From Altibacter sp. HG106 (GTDB lineage Bacteria; Bacteroidota; Bacteroidia; Flavobacteriales; Flavobacteriaceae), in NCBI RefSeq assembly GCF_028561755.1, contig NZ_JAQQTD010000005.1:62001-126000 (forward strand): a DNA stretch of 64,000 nucleotides, written 5' to 3'. Both the position numbers and the translations under genes were made by a program. Below the pieces are notes generated by a model. That model worked only from the letters and a program-made list of their open reading frames with translations, was not told where the DNA came from and did no database searches. Of this stretch, positions 53,133 through 60,872 are shown piece by piece; the stretch's first letter is position 1; every line of letters begins with the position of its first letter.

Positions 53133-53822
53133 ATGAGAAATGAATTACCCCCAAAAAACTGGAATGAAGTAAAAACAAACGACTCCTGGGCTATTTTTAA
53201 GATCATGGGAGAGTTTGTAAATGGTTACGAAAAACTGAGTAGAATAGGTCCTTGTGTTTCCATTTTTGGATCGGCACGTACCAAACCCGGCCATGAATAC
53301 TACGAATTGGCGGTAGATATCGCCAAAAAAATCACCGAGAACGGCTATGGAGTAATTACCGGTGGTGGCCCCGGAATCATGGAGGCCGGTAATAAAGGCG
53401 CGCATTTAGCAGGAGGAACCTCTGTGGGGCTCAACATCACCCTGCCTTTCGAACAGCACGATAATCCGTATATTGACAGTGATAAAAGCATTGATTTCGA
53501 TTACTTTTTTGTTCGGAAAGTAATGTTTGTTAAATATTCGCAAGGATTTGTCGTCATGCCGGGCGGTTTTGGAACCCTCGATGAGTTTTTTGAAGCCCTA
53601 ACGCTGATTCAAACGCACAAGATCGATAAGTTTCCGCTGATCTTGGTAGGAAGCGAATTTTGGACAGGGCTTTGGAAATGGGTCAAAGAGACCTTGCTAG
53701 AGGCCAACAACAATGTCAGCAAAGAAGATCTAGACCTGGTACATATTGTAGACTCTTCCGATGAAGTGCTACAAGTACTCAATGATTTCTATAATAAATA
53801 TAATTTAAGCCCCAATTTCTAA
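53133..53822 (+). CDS. LOG-family nucleotide hydrolase
   Basis: The 229-residue Rossmann-fold protein of TIGR00730 has GGGPGIMEAGNKGA and MPGGFGTLDEFFE, the active-site PGGxGTxxE motif of LONELY GUY phosphoribohydrolases. Members cleave nucleoside monophosphates to base and ribose-5-phosphate; the bacterial role is mostly nucleotide turnover. It is co-directional with uvrA with a 6-bp gap. Confidence 0.92.
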   Translation: MRNELPPKNWNEVKTNDSWAIFKIMGEFVNGYEKLSRIGPCVSIFGSARTKPGHEYYELAVDIAKKITENGYGVITGGGPGIMEAGNKGAHLAGGTSVGLNITLPFEQHDNPYIDSDKSIDFDYFFVRKVMFVKYSQGFVVMPGGFGTLDEFFEALTLIQTHKIDKFPLILVGSEFWTGLWKWVKETLLEANNNVSKEDLDLVHIVDSSDEVLQVLNDFYNKYNLSPNF

Positions 53823-53835
53823 CAACTCCCTAGTT

Positions 53836-55083
53836 ATGTTACATAAACGGTTATCGATCGTATGGTTGCTCCTGCCCTTTTGGGTGGTCGGGCAAACGCC
53901 TATTAAAACGATGTTTTACAACCTTTTAGAATTTCCTTCTGCTAATCCAGACAATAGAGAATTGATTCTTCGCGATATTCTGGACGAATACCAACCCGAT
54001 ATTTTTATGGTTTGCGAGTTGGAAGATGCTGCGGGAGCCAATCTTATTTTGAACGAGTCTCTCAATTATGATGAATCACGCTATACCCGTGCGCAGTTTA
54101 TTCCGAATCAATCAGGCGGATCAGACATTCAGCAATTGATTTACTTCCGTCAAGACAAATTTAGCATTGAAACCACACAGGTCATTACTACGGATGTTCG
54201 CGATATCAATCGCTACCTCCTGAAGCTCAAAACCACCGATGCCGATACAGACCCTGTATTCTTAGATATTTATGTGGCTCACCTAAAATCAAGTACGGGC
54301 GCCAGTAACGAAGCCGAACGCTTAGACATGGTTGAAGAATTCACCCAAACCTTAGGAGACCTCAATCCAAATTCTTATGTGCTATTCTCAGGAGATTTGA
54401 ATGTGTATTCGGCCTTTGAAGATGCCTACGAAGAATTGCTCGACCCAACCAATGAAATTGTGTTGGTAGATCCCATCGATCGCGCCGGAGCGTGGAATAA
54501 TAATATCAATTTTCAAGACGTTCATACGCAAAGTACACGGGTGAGTTCGGGACCTTTTGGCGCGGGAGCCGGCGGCGGACTGGATGATCGATTCGACTTT
54601 ATACTGATGTCTGAAAACATGCAAACCGACCCAAAGATGCGATACGTAACCAACACCTACGCAGCCTATGGGAATAACGGCAATTGTTTTAATGAAAACA
54701 TCAACAATTCGGGGTGTACCGGAACGTTTAGTCAGTCGCTTCGAAACCTGCTCTACAATATGAGCGATCACCTCCCCGTAGTCATGACCTTAGAAACCAA
54801 TAAAGAATTTGAAACGTTTAGTGGCATAGATTTTGAAGCTTCCGAAGCGGCATTGAAATTGAAAAATACCGTGGTCACTGAAACTCTTTCTTTTGTCGTA
54901 CGTGACGCTACCCAATATCCCATTGACATCGCTATCTACAATGTATTGGGACAGCGAATTAAAAACCATACCCTTTTTGGGCGTGGTTCTTTGGAGGTAG
55001 ACGTTTCTGAACTCGCCAGTGGCGTGTATTACGTAAAAAGTTCGATTTCTGGTTCGACCCTAAAATTCATAACATCTCGTTGA
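53836..55083 (+). CDS. Secreted endonuclease/exonuclease/phosphatase-fold protein with T9SS sorting domain
   Basis: The 415-residue protein has a signal peptide (SIVWLLLPFWVVGQ) and an EEP-fold domain: MFYNLLEFPS, ICELED-like MVCELEDAAG, YVAHLKSS, LFSGDLNVYS and the terminal SDHLPVVM. Residues about 335-415 form a type IX secretion C-terminal domain (IDIAIYNVLGQRIKNHTL, VDVSELASGVYYVKS). It should be exported to the cell surface as a nuclease or phosphodiesterase. Its stop overlaps the TTG start of the next gene (TTGA). Confidence 0.9.
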   Translation: MLHKRLSIVWLLLPFWVVGQTPIKTMFYNLLEFPSANPDNRELILRDILDEYQPDIFMVCELEDAAGANLILNESLNYDESRYTRAQFIPNQSGGSDIQQLIYFRQDKFSIETTQVITTDVRDINRYLLKLKTTDADTDPVFLDIYVAHLKSSTGASNEAERLDMVEEFTQTLGDLNPNSYVLFSGDLNVYSAFEDAYEELLDPTNEIVLVDPIDRAGAWNNNINFQDVHTQSTRVSSGPFGAGAGGGLDDRFDFILMSENMQTDPKMRYVTNTYAAYGNNGNCFNENINNSGCTGTFSQSLRNLLYNMSDHLPVVMTLETNKEFETFSGIDFEASEAALKLKNTVVTETLSFVVRDATQYPIDIAIYNVLGQRIKNHTLFGRGSLEVDVSELASGVYYVKSSISGSTLKFITSR

Positions 55084-57893
55084 GACGTCTCGTTTTTAGC
55101 ATATGGATAACGCTTTTTGTAGCGCCCGTTATCGTGGCGCAAAATCATATTTCGTTATCGGTACATTATAAAGAAGCCAAGCAATCACTAGAAATTCAGC
55201 AGCAACTAACGTATACTAACACCTCAGATAGTACCTTAACGGAGCTTCATTTTTTTGACTGGCCCAATAGTTATTCCAGTAAAACAACACCCCTCGCTAA
55301 GCGCTTTGCCGAAAACTTTAATAGTTCGTTTCATTTTGAAAAGAATGACGAACGAGGAAGAACCACTCTTCATAGTGTCACTACCGAAAAGAACTTCCCG
55401 CTACCGTGGAGACGTGGTGCCGAGGATGATATTTTAATAGTCTCTTTAGTTGAACCGCTTCCACCGGGTGAAACCGTGGTGATCAACGCCATGTACACCG
55501 TGCGACTGCCAAAGGATAATTTTACGCGATACGGCTATGTGTCTGATGGAAGTATCAAACTAAAATATTGGTTCTTAGCTCCCGCCGTTTTTGATGGAAC
55601 GTGGCAAGTGTACAGCAATAAAGGCACTGATGATCTTTACCTCCCTCCTACCCATTTTGATGTTGTGGTGAAGACTTCTGGTAGTTTTCAGCTCTTTTCT
55701 GAACTCAACGTGACAACCCAACAACGGATGGGACCCGAACAGACCTGGGTGCTTCAAGGTAAAAACCGTCAGAATGCAATCATTCATCTTGAAAAAACAC
55801 CCACCTTCAGCAGTATCGTTACCGATCAGTTTGAAATCGTTACTAACCTAAAAGATGAAAAGGTTACGCCAACGATAAAAGCCCTTGCTGTCGATCGTAT
55901 CTCGGGATTTCTCGCCGACCGTTTAGGTCCTTATCCGCACGAGAAAATGCTTATTTCCGAAGCAGCATACCGAAATCGACCGGTTTATGGGCTCAATCAA
56001 TTACCCAACTTTATCAGTCCGTTTCCCGATGGCTTCGAGTACGACATGGAGCAATTGAAAACCATGACCCGACAGTACCTGGAGAATACCTTGAGTGTAC
56101 ACGATCGGGAAGATTACTGGTTGCTCGGCGCGCTTCAGATCTATCTAATGATCGATTATGTAGATACCTATTATCCGAATATGAAGATCATCGGTACCTT
56201 GAGCGACTGGTGGGTGATTCGATGGGCACATGCAGCCGACCTGGAGTTTAATGACCAATATCCGCTGCTCTATTTGAACATGGCGCGAAATAACCTTCAC
56301 CAAAAGCTGACTACTCCTAAAGATTCGCTGCTTAAATTCAATAAGAACATCGCCAATGATTACTACGGCGGACAAGGGTTAAAATATGTAGAGGATTATA
56401 TTGGAAAAGACGCTTTGCAGCAAGGCATTAAAGAATTTTTGGAGACCTATCGCCTGAAGCCTAGTACCCCAAAAAGCTTCCAGTCGATACTCGAAAAACA
56501 CACAAACCTTCCTGTAAATTGGTATTTTGAAGACTACGCCGATACCCGAACGACCATCGACTTCAAAATTAAAAAAGTGAAAAAGCGAGGCGATTCGCTT
56601 GACGTGACCCTGAAAAACCTGGAAAATAACAAGCTTCCGGTGGCGCTGTATGGAATCAACAAAGACGAGGTGCTTTTTAAAAAATGGGCGCGTCCCTTCG
56701 ACAGTACTACTACGGTTACCGTGCCGGCATCGAATGTTCGCAAGCTTGTGGTGAACTATGACGGTGTGATTCCCGAATTCAATCAACGAAACAACTATAA
56801 AAAAGTCAAAGGGTTGCTAAATCGACCCTTGCAATTCCGACTCTTTCAGGATGTGGAAGATCCCAACTACAACCAGTTGTTCTTCATGCCGATCTTTGAA
56901 TATAACTTCTACGACGGACTTAGTTTTGGGATGAAACTGTACAATAAAACGGTGCTGCCAAAAGGGATACATTATAAATTAGAACCTCAGTACGGCCTTA
57001 AATCCAAAACCCTGGTAGGAAGCGGAAGTATTGCCTATACCGACCTCAAGGAGGGCAATAAACCTTATGCGGTTCGATATGGTATCTCAGGAAATTATTA
57101 TTCCTATGACGAAGGCCTTTTCTACCGACGCTTCACTCCGTATATGACCATCGCCTTCCGAAAGAATGATATCAGAAACAATGAAAAGCAATACATCAAT
57201 CTTCGGAATATTAATGTGAGCAGAGATGAAGACCCCAACGATCCCAATCAAGATCCTGATTATAGCGTCTTCAACTTTCAATATGTGTACTCCAATCCGA
57301 ATTTGATCAATTATTTCCGAGGCGTGGTAGATTATCAGATTTCCAGTAAGTTCAGTAAGATCTCTGCGGAATTGGAATACCGAAAATTATTTCTGAACAA
57401 TCGCCAATTGAACCTGCGTTTCTTCGCCGGAACCTTTCTATTTAACGATTCCCGAAGCAATGGTGATTTCTTCAGCTTTGCATTAGACCGACCTACTGAT
57501 TACCTATTTGATTATAATTACTATGGCCGAAGCGAAGACAGCGGTTTGTTTAGTCAGCAGATTATCATCGCCGAAGGAGGCTTTAAATCGCAACTAGAAC
57601 CTGCCTTTGCCAATAGTTGGATCGCTACGGTAAATGCCAGTACCAACCTCTGGAAATGGATCTATGCCTATGGCGATGTGGGCCTCATTCACAACCAAGG
57701 AAGGGGTACCCAGGGCGTGTTTGACACTGGTATTCGAGTGAGCTTGGTGGCAGATTATTTTGAGTTGTTCTTTCCGCTCTACAGTAACCTTGGATGGGAA
57801 CCGGGATTGCCTAATTACGACCAGCGTATCCGATTTATCGTCACCTTGAGTCCGAAGACCTTACTCGGACTTTTCACTCGTGAATGGTATTGA
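55080..57893 (+). CDS. M1-peptidase-like outer membrane protein lacking the zinc motif
   Basis: The 937-residue protein starts at TTG with a signal peptide (RRLVFSIWITLFVAPVIVAQ). The N-terminal half follows the layout of gluzincin M1 aminopeptidases (beta-sandwich; GPYPHEKMLISEAAY; WYFEDYADTRTTIDFKIKKV at the end). Where HExxH and the downstream Glu belong, it reads KTMTRQYLENT (near 327) and WLLGALQIYL (near 346), so zinc ligands are absent. The C-terminal ~350 residues are barrel-like, rich in Tyr, Phe and Asn, ending in REWY. It is probably a surface or outer-membrane pseudoenzyme. It is coupled to the T9SS nuclease gene by a 4-bp overlap. Confidence 0.8.
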   Translation: MRRLVFSIWITLFVAPVIVAQNHISLSVHYKEAKQSLEIQQQLTYTNTSDSTLTELHFFDWPNSYSSKTTPLAKRFAENFNSSFHFEKNDERGRTTLHSVTTEKNFPLPWRRGAEDDILIVSLVEPLPPGETVVINAMYTVRLPKDNFTRYGYVSDGSIKLKYWFLAPAVFDGTWQVYSNKGTDDLYLPPTHFDVVVKTSGSFQLFSELNVTTQQRMGPEQTWVLQGKNRQNAIIHLEKTPTFSSIVTDQFEIVTNLKDEKVTPTIKALAVDRISGFLADRLGPYPHEKMLISEAAYRNRPVYGLNQLPNFISPFPDGFEYDMEQLKTMTRQYLENTLSVHDREDYWLLGALQIYLMIDYVDTYYPNMKIIGTLSDWWVIRWAHAADLEFNDQYPLLYLNMARNNLHQKLTTPKDSLLKFNKNIANDYYGGQGLKYVEDYIGKDALQQGIKEFLETYRLKPSTPKSFQSILEKHTNLPVNWYFEDYADTRTTIDFKIKKVKKRGDSLDVTLKNLENNKLPVALYGINKDEVLFKKWARPFDSTTTVTVPASNVRKLVVNYDGVIPEFNQRNNYKKVKGLLNRPLQFRLFQDVEDPNYNQLFFMPIFEYNFYDGLSFGMKLYNKTVLPKGIHYKLEPQYGLKSKTLVGSGSIAYTDLKEGNKPYAVRYGISGNYYSYDEGLFYRRFTPYMTIAFRKNDIRNNEKQYINLRNINVSRDEDPNDPNQDPDYSVFNFQYVYSNPNLINYFRGVVDYQISSKFSKISAELEYRKLFLNNRQLNLRFFAGTFLFNDSRSNGDFFSFALDRPTDYLFDYNYYGRSEDSGLFSQQIIIAEGGFKSQLEPAFANSWIATVNASTNLWKWIYAYGDVGLIHNQGRGTQGVFDTGIRVSLVADYFELFFPLYSNLGWEPGLPNYDQRIRFIVTLSPKTLLGLFTREWY

Positions 57894-57894
57894 T

Positions 57895-58128
57895 ATGAAA
57901 CTCTTTAACAACGTCCGTCTCGTCGTGCTACTCTGCCTTACCTTAGGGTTGGCACCTTTCTTTCCCGAACCTCATCTATGGGGAAAATTGAAATGGATTG
58001 CCGGTGGTGCCGCGGGAATGCAAGCCATGGACTATTTTGATCTCTTGTTACACGGACTCCCATTTCTTTTACTTATTCGTATCGTAATCGTGGAATCGTC
58101 GAAATATTTCAAAAGAAATCAGGAATAA
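57895..58128 (+). CDS. Small two-helix membrane protein
   Basis: The 77-residue protein opens MKLFNNVRLVVLLCLTLGLAP and has a second hydrophobic segment (FDLLLHGLPFLLLIRIVIV), with PEPHLWGKLKWIAGGAAGMQAMDYFD between. The start at ATG 57895 lies 1 bp after the upstream stop; an earlier in-frame ATG at 57880 is inside the previous gene. Function is unknown. The coupling suggests it is made together with the barrel protein. Confidence 0.72.
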   Translation: MKLFNNVRLVVLLCLTLGLAPFFPEPHLWGKLKWIAGGAAGMQAMDYFDLLLHGLPFLLLIRIVIVESSKYFKRNQE

Positions 58129-58187
58129 GAGCTGTTTTTTTGAAAGGTTTGTAAATCTTTAACATTGCAAATTCGGGCGATTTTCGC

Positions 58188-58195
58188 TATTTTTG
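58188..58195 (+). promoter_or_regulatory. Promoter of the E1 gene
   Basis: TATTTTTG (TAnnTTTG) lies 19 nt before the ATG at 58215, with a TTG 20 nt upstream of the box that fits the -33 element. This is the best complete promoter seen in the window. Confidence 0.65.
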
Positions 58196-58214
58196 CGCCA
58201 TTCAAAACGTTCCT

Positions 58215-60629
58215 ATGCAAACAGACCCAAAGACCGACAATCCTATTTCCTTTGAAGATTTCAAAGCCGAAGTACGCAACGATTACAAGATCGCGGTGAC
58301 AAGTCGCGAATGTAGTTTATTAGGACGCCGGGAAGTTCTTACCGGAAAGGCCAAATTCGGAATTTTTGGTGACGGAAAGGAAGTGCCTCAGCTCGCTTGG
58401 GCCAAAGCCTTCAAAAATGGCGATTGGCGCAGCGGATACTATCGCGACCAAACCTTTATGATGGCGATCGGGAAACTAACAGTCGAGCAGTTTTTTGCCG
58501 GTCTGTATGCCCACACCGATTTGGAAGTAGATCCTATGAGCGCCGGGCGCCAGATGGGCGGCCACTTTGGAACCCACAGCTTACATGCAGATGGTAGCTG
58601 GAGGAAGCTCACCCAACAAAAAAACAGCAGTGCCGACATCTCTCCTACCGCAGGACAAATGCCCCGACTGCTAGGATTGGCACAAGCCTCTAAATTCTTT
58701 AGGAACGAAGCGGGTGTTTCTCACCTTACTGAATTTTCCAATCAAGGAAATGAAGTGGCCTGGGGTACCATAGGGAATGCCAGCACCAGTGAAGGTCTTT
58801 TTTGGGAAACCATCAACGCGGCGGGTGTCCTTCAGGTTCCTATGATCATTAGCGTATGGGATGATGAATACGGAATTTCAGTGCACGCCAAACACCAAAC
58901 TACCAAAGAGAATATTTCTGAAATCCTCAAAGGGTTTCAGCGTACCGAAGAAGCGGCAGGCTATCAGATCATCCGAGTAAATGGCTGGGATTACGCCCAA
59001 TTAGTGGAAGCCTATAAGCAAGCCGGAGCACTTTCTCGTAACGAGCATATCCCTATTCTTATTCACGTACAGCAACTTACCCAACCACAAGGACACTCGA
59101 CCAGTGGTTCTCACGAACGATATAAAAGCGAAGAGCGATTGCAGTGGGAACGCGAGCACGATTGCAATGTGAAAATGCGAGAATGGATGATTGCCAACGA
59201 CCTGGCGACCGATGAAGAGCTTACCGAGTTGGAAAAGGAATGTAAGAAAGCGGTGCGCGATGGAAAGAAGGCAGCCTGGGAAGCCTTTATTGCTCCACAA
59301 AAGAAAGAACAACAAGAAGCCCTCACCTTATTAGGAAATCTAGCGGAAGCCTCACAAAACAAGGTCTTTATCACCAAGATCAAAGAAGAGCTGGCTTCAG
59401 AAAAAGAGCCTTTGCGCAGTACCATCGCTAGTGCGGCCAGAAAAGCATTGCGCTATGTGGCTTCAGAACGTACTTCCGAAAAGAAACAATTACAGGACTG
59501 GATTGATAATTATTTTGAGATCATACAGCCTAAATACAGCGCGCACCTCTATTCCGAAGGAGCTAAAAAAGTAACCGATGTGCAAGCAGTTGCGCCCGAA
59601 TACAGCGACGATTCAGAACTTGTAGATGGACGGATCATCTTACGTGATAACTTCGACTATATTTTTGAAAACCGCCCTGAAACTATGGTGTTCGGAGAAG
59701 ATAGCGGAACCATTGGGGATGTCAATCAAGGACTGGAAGGACTTCAGGAAAAACACGGAGCACTTCGCGTCGCCGATGCCGGAATTAGAGAGGCTACTAT
59801 TTTGGGCCAAGGTATTGGGTTGGCCATGCGTGGCCTTCGCCCCATCGCTGAAATTCAATATCTCGATTACATCCTATACTGTTTGCAGATCATGAGCGAT
59901 GATCTGGCTACCTTGCGATATCGTACCCATGGCATGCAGAAAGCACCGCTGATCGTGAGAACACGGGGACACCGACTCGAAGGTATCTGGCATAGCGGTT
60001 CGCAAATGGGTGGATTGATTCACCTGCTACGAGGAATCCATATTCTGGTGCCAAGAAATATGACGCAAGCCGCAGGATTTTACAATACCTTGCTCGACAG
60101 TGACGAACCCGCGTTGATCGTTGAATGTTTGAATGGTTATCGCCTTAAGGAAAAAATGCCAAAGAATATCGGAGCCTTTAAAACTCCGGTTGGACAGATT
60201 GAGGTGATGAAAGAAGGAACCGACATTACCTTGGTTTCCTACGGAAGCACCCTTCGCATCGTTCAAAGCGTGGCTCAGGAGCTATTGCAAGTAGGCATTG
60301 ATGCCGAAGTGATCGACGTGCAATCGCTAGTACCCTTAGATATCAAAGAAGAGTTGGTGCAAAGTGTGGCGAAGACAAACCGACTTCTCGTGATTGATGA
60401 AGATGTGCCTGGAGGGGCGTCGGCCTATATCCTTCAGCGTATCGTGGATGAACAAAACGGATATCAATATCTAGATAGCAAACCGCAGGCCTTAACGGCA
60501 AAAGCACACCGACCCGCCTACGGCACCGACGGAGATTATTTCTCAAAACCTTCCGCAGAAGATATTTTTGAAAAAGTATATGCGATCATGCACGAGAGTA
60601 ACCCAGAGAACTATCCGAAACTTCGCTAA
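58215..60629 (+). CDS. 2-oxoacid dehydrogenase E1, fused alpha and beta subunits
   Basis: The 804-residue thiamine-diphosphate enzyme joins two halves. The alpha half (about 1-380) has the metal-TPP region TIGNASTSEGLFWETINAAGVLQVPMI. The beta half (from about 470) has PETMVFGEDSGTIGDVNQGLEGL, RVADAGIREATILGQGIGLAMRGLRPIAEIQYLDY and VIDVQSLVPLDIKEELV. Fusions of this kind in Bacteroidetes are annotated as branched-chain 2-oxoacid (2-oxoisovalerate) dehydrogenase E1; the E2 and E3 genes are not in this window. The enzyme would make branched acyl-CoA primers for iso-fatty acids, which fits a flavobacterium. Confidence 0.92.
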   Translation: MQTDPKTDNPISFEDFKAEVRNDYKIAVTSRECSLLGRREVLTGKAKFGIFGDGKEVPQLAWAKAFKNGDWRSGYYRDQTFMMAIGKLTVEQFFAGLYAHTDLEVDPMSAGRQMGGHFGTHSLHADGSWRKLTQQKNSSADISPTAGQMPRLLGLAQASKFFRNEAGVSHLTEFSNQGNEVAWGTIGNASTSEGLFWETINAAGVLQVPMIISVWDDEYGISVHAKHQTTKENISEILKGFQRTEEAAGYQIIRVNGWDYAQLVEAYKQAGALSRNEHIPILIHVQQLTQPQGHSTSGSHERYKSEERLQWEREHDCNVKMREWMIANDLATDEELTELEKECKKAVRDGKKAAWEAFIAPQKKEQQEALTLLGNLAEASQNKVFITKIKEELASEKEPLRSTIASAARKALRYVASERTSEKKQLQDWIDNYFEIIQPKYSAHLYSEGAKKVTDVQAVAPEYSDDSELVDGRIILRDNFDYIFENRPETMVFGEDSGTIGDVNQGLEGLQEKHGALRVADAGIREATILGQGIGLAMRGLRPIAEIQYLDYILYCLQIMSDDLATLRYRTHGMQKAPLIVRTRGHRLEGIWHSGSQMGGLIHLLRGIHILVPRNMTQAAGFYNTLLDSDEPALIVECLNGYRLKEKMPKNIGAFKTPVGQIEVMKEGTDITLVSYGSTLRIVQSVAQELLQVGIDAEVIDVQSLVPLDIKEELVQSVAKTNRLLVIDEDVPGGASAYILQRIVDEQNGYQYLDSKPQALTAKAHRPAYGTDGDYFSKPSAEDIFEKVYAIMHESNPENYPKLR

Positions 60630-60732
60630 AAATCTATGAATTCGATATTAAAAATGGCTTTTTTCTGAATTTTATTTGGAAAAGAGCAAATTTTTATTGA
60701 ATCTTTACAACAACATAAGCAATACACAAGTC

Positions 60733-60783
60733 ATGCTAGGATTTAATTTCAATTTAAATAATAATAACAACGGAACCCCGTAG
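60733..60783 (+). CDS. Asparagine-rich leader peptide of asnB
   Basis: ATG 60733 opens a 16-codon frame, MLGFNFNLNNNNNGTP, ending at TAG 60781-60783. Seven of 16 codons are Asn, five of them consecutive (60757-60771). The next gene is asparagine synthetase, and a terminator with a competing antiterminator follows the leader stop. This is the defining layout of a ribosome-mediated attenuator: ribosomes stall on Asn codons when Asn-tRNA is scarce. Translation has not been shown, but chance clustering of Asn codons exactly here is unlikely. Confidence 0.85.
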   Translation: MLGFNFNLNNNNNGTP

Positions 60784-60784
60784 C

Positions 60785-60821
60785 AGAAACTTGTACCCTA
60801 TACCGAACCCGTCAAGTTTCT
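60785..60821 (+). promoter_or_regulatory. Antiterminator hairpin of the asnB attenuator
   Basis: AGAAACTTG (60785-60793) is perfectly complementary to CAAGTTTCT (60813-60821), a 9-bp stem. The right arm takes two bases of the terminator's left arm and its loop, and the rest of the terminator's left arm falls in the antiterminator loop, so the two structures compete. The left arm begins 2 nt after the leader stop codon. A ribosome at the stop would cover it (terminator forms), while one stalled at the Asn run would leave it free. Confidence 0.8.
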
Positions 60822-60840
60822 AACCTGACGGGTTTTTTTA
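60806..60840 (+). terminator. Intrinsic terminator in the asnB leader
   Basis: AACCCGTCA (60806-60814) pairs with TGACGGGTT (60826-60834) in a perfect 9-bp stem, followed by a run of T to 60839. It lies between the Asn-rich leader and the asnB start at 60873, so it would stop transcription before the gene. Confidence 0.88.
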
Positions 60841-60872
60841 TGACTGAAAACTAACAACCAAAAATAAATATC

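Noticed and set aside
60660-60732. Promoter for the asnB leader
   Set aside because: The AT-rich region must contain it, but no clear TAnnTTTG box could be fixed, so none is listed.
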